DNA of 64,000 nucleotides, taken from NCBI RefSeq assembly GCF_003443675.1, contig NZ_CP031963.1, forward strand, positions 4,810,501-4,874,500. Reading direction: 5' to 3'. Every line of letters starts with the position of its first letter. Position 1 is the first letter of the stretch. The notes beneath the pieces were generated by a model. It did no database searches. It worked only from the letters and a program-made list of their open reading frames with translations, and was not told the origin of the DNA. Positions 17,917-25,174 of the stretch are shown in pieces. A program made the position numbers and the translations under genes. The stretch comes from Aquimarina sp. BL5. GTDB lineage: Bacteria > Bacteroidota > Bacteroidia > Flavobacteriales > Flavobacteriaceae.

Positions 17917-19113
17917 ATGAAGATACTTGTTGGTTTTTCCAGAATATTTGTAGCTGCTCTTTTTTTATTCTCAGGATTTATTAAGCTTAATGACCCTTTG
18001 GGATTTTCGTATAAGCTACAAGAATACTTTAGTGAAGGCGTGCTAAATATGGAGTTTTTGATTCCATTCGCATTATTATTGGCAGTGTTCTTATGTGTTT
18101 TTGAGATCATAGTAGGAGTGACATTATTGTTAGGATATCTACCAAAATTTACAGTATGGTCTTTACTGGGTATGATCGTCTTTTTTACATTTCTAACCTT
18201 TTATTCAGCTTATTTTAATAAGGTGACAGATTGTGGTTGCTTTGGGGATGCTTTACCGCTGACTCCTTGGGAGTCTTTTACAAAAGACGTTATTCTACTT
18301 GTGTTTATTTTGATTTTGTTCTTCGGAAGAAAATATATAACACCAATCTTACAGGTGTCTTTTCATAAATGGATTGTTTTTGCGTGTTTTACTGCTTGTT
18401 TAGGATTTGCATACCACGTACTGATGCATTTGCCAACTTTTGATTTCAGAGCCTATAAAATAGGAACAAACATACAAGAAGGAATGTCAGTTCCCGAAGG
18501 AGCTCCAGAAGCAGAGTTTGAATATTTTTGGAAGTTCGATATAGATGGTAAAGAAGAAATCATAAAAACTAGTGGTGAATACCCACAAGTCAAAGGAAAA
18601 TATATTGAAGTGGAAACTAAAATGATTAATGAAGGATATATTCCACCTATCCACGATTTCGCAATAGAAAAAGATGGTCAGGATTATACCGCGGAGTTTC
18701 TAGAAAGAGAAAATGTGGTCCTTATTGTTATGTATAACCTTTCTAAAAGTGAAGGGGAAGGGATGAATGCGATAAAAGGGCTTACTGATAAAGCTTTATC
18801 TCAAGGCTATGATGTAATAGGACTTACAGCATCCTCTCCTCAGGAAGTTTCTCAGAAAAAAGCACAGTATGATTTAAGTTTTGATTTTTATAGCACTGAT
18901 GAGACTGCGCTTAAAACTATTTTACGATCTAATCCAGGAATCGTAAAATTGAATAAAGGGATCATCACAGAAAAACTGCACTGGAATGATGCTGATAAAT
19001 TAATTTTAGACAAGGTAGAACGATCAAAGCCAATTATTAAGGAAACAGTAGAAGTAGAAATAGACACCTTATCGGTTGATACTTTGTCTGTAGATTCAGA
19101 AAAGTCTAATTAA
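17917..19113 (+). CDS. BT_3928-type membrane protein (DoxX/MauE-like with C-terminal thioredoxin-like region)
   Basis: A 398-residue protein. Residues 1-145 hold four membrane helices of the DoxX/MauE type with the cysteine pair TDCGCFGD near residue 107, a motif tied to quinone-linked disulfide or redox chemistry. A further helix lies near 150-170. The C-terminal part (about 240-375) has EFLERENVVLIVMYNLSKSEGEGM and resembles a thioredoxin fold without its CXXC. The layout matches the Bacteroidota BT_3928 family, of unknown function. It is separated by 2 bp from the permease gene downstream. Confidence 0.83.
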   Translation: MKILVGFSRIFVAALFLFSGFIKLNDPLGFSYKLQEYFSEGVLNMEFLIPFALLLAVFLCVFEIIVGVTLLLGYLPKFTVWSLLGMIVFFTFLTFYSAYFNKVTDCGCFGDALPLTPWESFTKDVILLVFILILFFGRKYITPILQVSFHKWIVFACFTACLGFAYHVLMHLPTFDFRAYKIGTNIQEGMSVPEGAPEAEFEYFWKFDIDGKEEIIKTSGEYPQVKGKYIEVETKMINEGYIPPIHDFAIEKDGQDYTAEFLERENVVLIVMYNLSKSEGEGMNAIKGLTDKALSQGYDVIGLTASSPQEVSQKKAQYDLSFDFYSTDETALKTILRSNPGIVKLNKGIITEKLHWNDADKLILDKVERSKPIIKETVEVEIDTLSVDTLSVDSEKSN

Positions 19114-19115
19114 CT

Positions 19116-20186
19116 ATGATAAAATACTTCTATAAATTTGGGTATGCGTTACTTACTTTACTAGGAGTAATTACTGTGATTTTTTTATTGTTTACTATTC
19201 TTCCGGGTGATCCAGCACAAATGATGATGGGGCAGAACGAAAATAAAGAACAGTTAGATATCATAAATAAAAAATATGGTTTCGATCTTCCTATTAGTAC
19301 TCAATATCGTTATTATTTAAATGATCTTTCACCTATTTCATTTCATAGTACCAAGGAGGAGGACTTTTCATATTTCAATTCTAAAAAATATTCTGGGGTT
19401 TCCTTATTTACTATAGGTACTATAAGAACGGTCTTTAAGTACCCTTATCTTAGGGAATCTTTTCAGAAAAACGGAAAAAAAGTAAGTCAGGTGATTAAAG
19501 AAACATTGCCTAATACAGCTGTATTGGCAGTATCTGCAATTTTGATAGCTATATTTTTGGGCATTTCTATGGGAGTTGTTAGTGCATTGACTAAAGATCG
19601 ATGGCCGGATCGATTAATTCAATTCGTGAGTACTATAGGAATGAGTGTTCCTTCTTTTTTTAGTGCTATTATTTTTGCTTGGCTATTCGGGTATGTATTA
19701 CATGAATATACCAACCTTAATATGACCGGAAGCCTGTATGAAGTGGATGATTTTGGAGAAGGTACTTATATCCAGTGGAAAAATTTAATACTACCTGCAA
19801 TAGTTTTAGGAGTACGACCATTAGCGGTAGTTACTCAATTAATGCGAAACTCTTTGTTAGAAGTAATGAGCCAGGATTATATAAGAACTGCTAAAGCGAA
19901 AGGCTTGTCTTTACTCCAAGTTATTAGAAAGCATGCGTTAAAAAATGCCTTAAATCCAGTTATAACAGCAATTTCAGGATGGTTCGCATCCATGTTAGCA
20001 GGAGCAGTATTCGTAGAGTATATTTTCGGATGGAATGGACTGGGTAAGGAGATAGTGGATGCATTGAATACATCGGATCTTCCTATTATTATGGGAGCGG
20101 TAATTGTAATCTCTTCAGTGTTCATTCTAATCAATATATTTGTAGACGTTATTTATAGATGGTTAGACCCAAGAATCCGGGTGTAA
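19116..20186 (+). CDS. DppB/OppB-type ABC transporter permease
   Basis: A 356-residue inner-membrane permease of the peptide/nickel class. The opening GYALLTLLGVITVIFLLF and TILPGDPAQMMMGQ, and the permease EAA loop TAKAKGLSLLQVIRKHALKNALNPVI near residue 255, are typical of DppB. No partner permease, ATPase or binding protein is encoded nearby, so the rest of the transporter must lie elsewhere. It sits between the BT_3928-like gene and tpiA in the same direction. Confidence 0.9.
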   Translation: MIKYFYKFGYALLTLLGVITVIFLLFTILPGDPAQMMMGQNENKEQLDIINKKYGFDLPISTQYRYYLNDLSPISFHSTKEEDFSYFNSKKYSGVSLFTIGTIRTVFKYPYLRESFQKNGKKVSQVIKETLPNTAVLAVSAILIAIFLGISMGVVSALTKDRWPDRLIQFVSTIGMSVPSFFSAIIFAWLFGYVLHEYTNLNMTGSLYEVDDFGEGTYIQWKNLILPAIVLGVRPLAVVTQLMRNSLLEVMSQDYIRTAKAKGLSLLQVIRKHALKNALNPVITAISGWFASMLAGAVFVEYIFGWNGLGKEIVDALNTSDLPIIMGAVIVISSVFILINIFVDVIYRWLDPRIRV

Positions 20187-20241
20187 TTATCGTGTTTTAA
20201 AATTGTAACCAAATAGTAACCACACACATAAATTAAAATTA

Positions 20242-20994
20242 ATGAGAGCAAAAATTGTAGCAGGAAACTGGAAAATGAATAAAAACCTCGCGGAGACCGG
20301 AGTTTTACTTTCAGAGCTAAAGACAAAACTCAAGGAAGCACCAGATGCAAAAATCATTGTTGCCCCAACATTTACCAATTTATATTATGCTTTTGAAGAG
20401 CTAAAAGAGTTTGATATCGAGGTAGCGGCACAAAATATGCATCAATCGGAAAATGGAGCATTTACCGGAGAGATTTCTGCAGACATGCTAAAAAGCACTG
20501 GAGTAGATACAGTTATATTAGGGCATAGTGAACGTAGAGCGTATTTTGGAGAAACAGATGCATTGCTAGAGGAAAAAGTAAATACGGCGTTAAGACATGA
20601 TATGACGGTTATCTTTTGTTTCGGAGAAGAATTAGAAGATCGTAAGGCTGGTAACCATTTTGATTTGGTAGAGAGTCAGTTAAAAAATGCCTTATTTAAA
20701 CTTGATGCAGATTCATGGAAGAATATCATTTTGGCGTATGAGCCAGTTTGGGCAATAGGAACAGGAGAAACTGCGAGTCCTGAACAAGCTCAAGAAATGC
20801 ACGCGTTTATTCGTAAAACGATTGCCAATGCATTTAATGCAGAAATTGCTGAAGAAGTTTCTATACTATACGGAGGAAGTGTAAAACCAGCCAATGCAAA
20901 AGAGATTTTTGCTAAGCCAGATGTTGACGGAGGATTAATAGGTGGAGCAGCTTTAGATCCTCAGAGTTTTGCAGCTATAGCAAATTCATTCTAA
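20242..20994 (+). CDS. tpiA: Triosephosphate isomerase
   Basis: Interconverts dihydroxyacetone phosphate and glyceraldehyde 3-phosphate. The 250-residue barrel shows Lys11 in GNWKMN, the catalytic histidine in ILGHSERR near 96, the catalytic glutamate in AYEPVWAIGTG near 168, the phosphate loop YGGSVKPANA and GGLIGGAAL at the end. A terminator hairpin follows. Confidence 0.99.
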   Translation: MRAKIVAGNWKMNKNLAETGVLLSELKTKLKEAPDAKIIVAPTFTNLYYAFEELKEFDIEVAAQNMHQSENGAFTGEISADMLKSTGVDTVILGHSERRAYFGETDALLEEKVNTALRHDMTVIFCFGEELEDRKAGNHFDLVESQLKNALFKLDADSWKNIILAYEPVWAIGTGETASPEQAQEMHAFIRKTIANAFNAEIAEEVSILYGGSVKPANAKEIFAKPDVDGGLIGGAALDPQSFAAIANSF

Positions 20995-21017
20995 ATAAAA
21001 ATTTAGAGAATAAATAA

Positions 21018-21050
21018 TTAGGTATTCGTTTGTGCGAATACCTTTTTTTG
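21018..21050 (+). terminator. Rho-independent terminator after tpiA
   Basis: AGGTATTCG (21020-21028) pairs with CGAATACCT (21035-21043), followed by seven Ts. Confidence 0.85.
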
Positions 21051-21063
21051 TTAGTCAAAATAG

Positions 21064-21071
21064 TAAATTTG
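21064..21071 (+). promoter_or_regulatory. Putative -7 promoter element of prmA
   Basis: TAAATTTG matches TAnnTTTG and lies 14 bp before the first ATG of prmA, just after the tpiA terminator. The leader would be very short. Confidence 0.45.
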
Positions 21072-21085
21072 CAACCTAATTTTAA

Positions 21086-21934
21086 ATGATGATGAAGACA
21101 ACTCCTATATATATAGGCTATTACTTTACTATAGAGCCTTTACAACCAGCTACAGAAATTTTGATTGCAGAATTAGGTTATGCAGGTTTTGAGAGTTTTG
21201 TAGAAACAGAGAAAGGAGTAGAAGCCTTTATTCAGAAGGAAGAATGGAATGATAATATTTTGAATGATATTCATATTCTGAATTCAGATGAATTCGAAAT
21301 AACATATACTTCTGAGGAAATAGAACAAGTGAACTGGAATAAAGAGTGGGAGAAAAATTTTACTGCTATTACGGTGGATAATATTTGTAGTGTACGAGCC
21401 CCATTTCACGAAAAACCAGAGGTGGCATATGATATTGTGATAGAACCTAAAATGTCTTTCGGGACAGGTCATCACGAAACGACTCATATGATGATTCAAC
21501 ATCTGTTAAAGAACAACTTAGAAGGTAAAAAGGTATTGGATATGGGTTGCGGAACAGGAGTTTTGGCAATATTAGCGGAAATGAAAGGAGCAAAACCTAT
21601 TGATGCTATTGATATTGATAATTGGTGTTATCTGAATACTATCGAAAATGTGGAACGCAATAATTGTAAAGAAATAATCGCTTATGAAGGCGATTCATCA
21701 TTGTTAGTGGGTAATCAATATGATGTTGTTATTGCTAACATAAATAGAAATATATTGCTAAACGACATCACCGTATATGCCGAAACATTGACTCCAGGTG
21801 GAAGTCTTTTTCTAAGTGGTTTCTATAAGGAAGATTTGGAGATGATTACCAAAGAATGTGCTGCTCATAATTTGGAACTTCAAGAAAGTTTTGATCGAAA
21901 TAATTGGATAGCAGCTAATTACAAGTTAAAATAA
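21086..21934 (+). CDS. prmA: Ribosomal protein L11 methyltransferase
   Basis: Trimethylates L11 using S-adenosylmethionine. The 282 residues include the N-terminal substrate-recognition region (GYAGFESFVE) and the methyltransferase fold with PKMSFGTGHHETTHMM, motif I VLDMGCGTGVLAILA near residue 150 and VIANINRNIL near 218. Three consecutive ATGs (21086, 21089, 21092) make the exact start uncertain by two codons. Confidence 0.97.
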   Translation: MMMKTTPIYIGYYFTIEPLQPATEILIAELGYAGFESFVETEKGVEAFIQKEEWNDNILNDIHILNSDEFEITYTSEEIEQVNWNKEWEKNFTAITVDNICSVRAPFHEKPEVAYDIVIEPKMSFGTGHHETTHMMIQHLLKNNLEGKKVLDMGCGTGVLAILAEMKGAKPIDAIDIDNWCYLNTIENVERNNCKEIIAYEGDSSLLVGNQYDVVIANINRNILLNDITVYAETLTPGGSLFLSGFYKEDLEMITKECAAHNLELQESFDRNNWIAANYKLK

Positions 21935-21968
21935 TTTAATAGACGATTAATTTTTCTTTTCGAAATAG

Positions 21969-21976
21969 TATATTTG
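21969..21976 (+). promoter_or_regulatory. Putative -7 promoter element of clpS
   Basis: TATATTTG matches TAnnTTTG 15 bp upstream of the ATG at 21992. This element overlaps an upstream in-frame TTG (21974), which argues that translation starts at 21992. Confidence 0.5.
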
Positions 21977-21991
21977 TATAAAATTAATGTG

Positions 21992-22267
21992 ATGAGCACT
22001 CAAGAAAAAGTTTTAGAGGAGGTTTTAGAAAAAACGGTAGAGAAAAATAATAATGAGATTGTTTTATATAACGATGATGTCAATACATTTGATCACGTAA
22101 TTGAAACTTTGATCTATACGTGTGAGCACACTCCGGTACAGGCAGAACAATGTGCAATGTTAGTTCATTATAAAGGTAAATGCACTGTAAAAACAGGTGT
22201 TTACGAAGAATTAGTTCCTAGATGTTCTAAGTTATTACAGGCGGGCTTAAGTGCAGAAATCGTTTAG
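21992..22267 (+). CDS. clpS: ATP-dependent Clp protease adaptor ClpS
   Basis: Adaptor that brings N-degron substrates to ClpAP-type proteases. The 91-residue protein has the ligand-pocket motif LYNDDVNTFDHVIETLI and the conserved CEHTPVQAEQCAMLVHYKGKC. I chose ATG 21992 rather than the upstream TTG 21974 because the latter lies in the probable promoter and adds residues not typical of the family. A hairpin terminator follows. Confidence 0.95.
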   Translation: MSTQEKVLEEVLEKTVEKNNNEIVLYNDDVNTFDHVIETLIYTCEHTPVQAEQCAMLVHYKGKCTVKTGVYEELVPRCSKLLQAGLSAEIV

Positions 22268-22289
22268 ATACAATAATATTTGTAGGAAT

Positions 22290-22330
22290 AATCGTTCAAT
22301 TAAATTGTTTATTGAGCGATTTTTTTTATC
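22290..22330 (+). terminator. Rho-independent terminator after clpS
   Basis: AATCGTTCAAT (22290-22300) pairs with ATTGAGCGATT (22311-22321), with one G-T pair, and runs into eight Ts. Confidence 0.82.
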
Positions 22331-22452
22331 CGAAAAACAGAATTGTGGTTATAACACAATGATAGTAAGGTCTTGAGGGTTTTCTTTGAATTGTGTCATT
22401 TGTCGAAAAAACATCATTATCTTAATGAATATTTAATGATTATTTGATTTTA

Positions 22453-22509
22453 CAGAGAATAATTCAACAGATTAACTTTTTTTAATAAAAAATTATCATA
22501 TCTTTGGAT
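22453..22509 (+). promoter_or_regulatory. Upstream block of the first M57 protease gene, conserved in its paralogue
   Basis: CAGAGAATAATT, then GATTAACT, then AAAATTATCATATCTT recur with near-identical sequence and spacing at 23885-23937 before the second protease gene. The block contains TATCTTTG (22499-22506), a match to the -7 consensus. It lies about 110-170 bp before the ATG, so the mRNA has a long leader ending in another shared stretch, ACAAACTCAAC. Confidence 0.6.
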
Positions 22510-22621
22510 CGGAAAAATTGTACGCCCCAAAACTTTCTTATTGATTTTTAAGCTAGCGCAATTCGTTGGTTTTGAATGTACTTTCCCAAAATAATTTATA
22601 CAAACTCAACACATTTTTACA

Positions 22622-23470
22622 ATGAAAAGAATTAAATTCTTAGCACTTTGTGCTATTGCGGCAGGTCTTGTTACATCTTGCCAAAAGGAAGACGTTTCAA
22701 CAGAAATCGATACAGTAAACAAAGAAGTTTCTAAAGAAGTAAAACTACAATTAGAAGCAATTGGAGTAAATCCTGATAATGCTACTATACAAACTAGAGC
22801 ATTTTTAGATGGTTCTGAGGTTTCAGGAGTTAGATCAGGTGACTACTTTTCTACTCTAGAAAATCTTATGAATACTCCTGCTTTAGGTACTGGCGAAGCC
22901 AATACTAAGCAGTATAGAACCAATAACTTAGTGACAGGTTCAAACAGAACGATTGATATTATTGGCTATACAGGAAATGATAGTAATGGTTTGAATAGTA
23001 AAGAACAAACAGGACTACAATGGGCAGTTAATAATTATAATAGATTGAATTTGTCAGTTAGTTTTAGATTAACATTTGGTACGGATTATCAATCTAAGGA
23101 TATGGTAGTTTATCATGATCCAAATGAAGAAGCTGCAGGAGAGCAAGGAGGAGTAGCAGGATTTCCTGACTCACAAGGAAGACCAAATAAGTGGGTTGCA
23201 ATTTACGGTTTAGGAGGATATTCTAATAATGTAAATGAACACGTAATTACACATGAGATCGGTCATTCTATTGGTTTCCGTCATACAGATTGGTTTAGCC
23301 GCCAAAGTTGTGGGCAGTCTGGAGAAAGTGCTGGATCTGATGGATCTATCCATATCCCAGGAACACCAACAGGATATGATTCCACTTCTATTATGTTAGC
23401 ATGTTTCAGTACAAGTGCTGATGGTGAGTTTAATGGAAACGATGTGACCGCATTAAACTACCTGTACTAG
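22622..23470 (+). CDS. M57-type (HEIGH) zinc metalloprotease lipoprotein, copy 1
   Basis: A 282-residue protein with a lipoprotein signal (AGLVTSC near residues 15-21). It carries the zinc site HEIGHSIGFRHTD (HExxHxxGxxH) near residue 210 and a SIMLACF turn that fits the metzincin Met-turn. This matches the dual-action HEIGH peptidase family, Pfam M57, seen in Bacteroidota. The lipobox predicts anchorage to the envelope, possibly on the surface. It has a close paralogue 580 bp downstream with duplicated upstream DNA, and its own terminator. The substrate is unknown. Confidence 0.9.
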   Translation: MKRIKFLALCAIAAGLVTSCQKEDVSTEIDTVNKEVSKEVKLQLEAIGVNPDNATIQTRAFLDGSEVSGVRSGDYFSTLENLMNTPALGTGEANTKQYRTNNLVTGSNRTIDIIGYTGNDSNGLNSKEQTGLQWAVNNYNRLNLSVSFRLTFGTDYQSKDMVVYHDPNEEAAGEQGGVAGFPDSQGRPNKWVAIYGLGGYSNNVNEHVITHEIGHSIGFRHTDWFSRQSCGQSGESAGSDGSIHIPGTPTGYDSTSIMLACFSTSADGEFNGNDVTALNYLY

Positions 23471-23513
23471 CATAATGTTAATATACGCTACTTATTAATT
23501 TATTGATAGATAA

Positions 23514-23541
23514 AAGCCCAACTTATAAGTTGGGTTTTTTT
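23514..23541 (+). terminator. Rho-independent terminator after M57 copy 1
   Basis: AAGCCCAACTT (23514-23524) pairs with AAGTTGGGTTT (23527-23537) with one G-T pair, followed by Ts. Confidence 0.83.
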
Positions 23542-24052
23542 ATGTTCTTTTTTGTAATTATGGTTTTAGGAATACGATTTTGTCTTATTGGATTTCATTA
23601 TTATTATTTAAATAATTTACGGTAAAACATCCATTAGTATTTTCTTAACACTTTTTAGTTAAAAATTTATGATTTATAAGAAATAACTTACAAAATATTG
23701 TGAAAAAAGAGTTGCATTGGATTTGTAGAGATCATTGATAATCCTACGTTTCTTTACTTGCTAACGGATATGTATAATGATAATCTTGATGCATTTAATC
23801 GATTTTATTGTGTAATTTAAGGATATATATTTGTTAAGTAAAAGCTTGATTTATTGAATTTAATGTATGTATTTTGTATATAACCAGAGAATAATTTAAA
23901 TAATTAACTGATATTTAAAAAAAATTATCATATCTTCAACCCGCTTAAATTTTAAAAAGGTTCAAAGCATTACTAAATTTATTTCAACAAAATAGAAACT
24001 GTAGTAGATCTGTTTTGTTTAATAGTAACTACACAAACTCAACTTTTTAAAA
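23542..24052. other. Gap between the two M57 protease genes
   Basis: About 510 bp of AT-rich DNA with no supported gene. It contains the second copy of the shared upstream block (23885-23937) and the ACACAAACTCAAC leader motif near 24030. Confidence 0.6.
23885..23937 (+). promoter_or_regulatory. Upstream block of the second M57 protease gene
   Basis: The same CAGAGAATAATTT / AATTAACT / AAAATTATCATATCTT arrangement as 22453-22509. Here the -7 reads TATCTTCA rather than TATCTTTG, so this promoter may be weaker or read differently. Confidence 0.55.
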
Positions 24053-24910
24053 ATGAAAAAAATCAAATTTTTAGCGCTTTGCGCTATCGCAGCTGGTGTT
24101 ATGACATCTTGCCAAAAAGACGAAATCGCCAACGACGCTCAACCAGTTTCATTAGAACTTAGTAAAGATTTACAGGACAAAATGTTAGCTGCTGGAGTAA
24201 ATCCTGGAGATGCAGAAATTGTAACAATTACCCATTTAGATGGTAATCCTACACAGTATGTAAAATCTGGTGATATTACTTTAAACTTAGGTTTATTAGA
24301 AAACGATGTTTATAAATTAGGTATTGAAGACGATGGAGATACTAAGCAGTATAGAACCTCTAACCTTGTAACAGGTTCTAGAAGAACTATTGATATTTTA
24401 GGATTTACTGGTTCTGGAAACGCACTTTCAAGCAATATGCGAACTGGATTACAATGGGCTGTTAACAATTACAACAGATTAAATAATAGTTTAACATTTA
24501 GATTGACTTTTGGGACTAATTTCCAAGCTGCTGATATGGTAGTGTATAATAATAATCAGTCTGGTCAAGGTGGATCTGCTGGTTTCCCAAGTGGTGGAGC
24601 TCCTTTTAAATTTGTTCAGATTTTAAACGGATTAAGTAACGCTAGTAATAACCTGAATGAGCACGTAATTGGTCACGAAATAGGACACTCTATAGGTTTC
24701 AGACACACAGACTACGCACGTAGAAGATGTGGTGGAGGAAACGAAGGTAGTGGAGGTGTTGGAGCAATCAACATTCCAGGAACTCCAACTGCTAATCAGT
24801 GGGGTCAGAATGGTTTAGATTCTGATTCTATAATGATTTCTTGCTTCGACGGAAGTGAAGATGGAGAATTTAGTAGTTTTGATATTACTGCTTTAAACTT
24901 CTTATACTAA
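24053..24910 (+). CDS. M57-type (HEIGH) zinc metalloprotease lipoprotein, copy 2
   Basis: A 285-residue paralogue of the preceding gene. Lipoprotein signal (AGVMTSC), a shared motif TKQYRTSNLVTGSRRTIDI, the zinc site HEIGHSIGFRHTD near residue 206 and a SIMISCF turn. The two differ most in the first 100 residues after the lipobox and in the glycine-rich loop before the Met-turn, which could change substrate preference. It ends at its own terminator. Confidence 0.9.
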   Translation: MKKIKFLALCAIAAGVMTSCQKDEIANDAQPVSLELSKDLQDKMLAAGVNPGDAEIVTITHLDGNPTQYVKSGDITLNLGLLENDVYKLGIEDDGDTKQYRTSNLVTGSRRTIDILGFTGSGNALSSNMRTGLQWAVNNYNRLNNSLTFRLTFGTNFQAADMVVYNNNQSGQGGSAGFPSGGAPFKFVQILNGLSNASNNLNEHVIGHEIGHSIGFRHTDYARRRCGGGNEGSGGVGAINIPGTPTANQWGQNGLDSDSIMISCFDGSEDGEFSSFDITALNFLY

Positions 24911-24957
24911 AACTAAGTATATATTATCATAATATAATAAACTTTGAATCTTTTTAT

Positions 24958-24990
24958 AAACCATCCGTCCAAGACGGATGGTTTTTTTAT
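24958..24990 (+). terminator. Rho-independent terminator after M57 copy 2
   Basis: A perfect 12-bp stem AAACCATCCGTC (24958-24969) with GACGGATGGTTT (24973-24984), a 3-nt loop, then a T tract. Confidence 0.88.
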
Positions 24991-25174
24991 AGAAAACGGT
25001 TAAACTGATGAAATTATAAACGATGTTTTTAGAATTATATAATGAGTAGGTCTAAACCTGAATAAAGAATAAGTTTGATAAAGTAGATAACGTATTTTTT
25101 TTAATTGATAGTGAAGTAAAAATTAAAATAGAAGTACTAGGCACAACTAAATAGATGCTGATGCTTTATGGTTA

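Noticed and set aside
21974..21991. TTG as the start of clpS
   Set aside because: It lies inside the probable -7 promoter element, and ATG 21992 gives the expected protein length.
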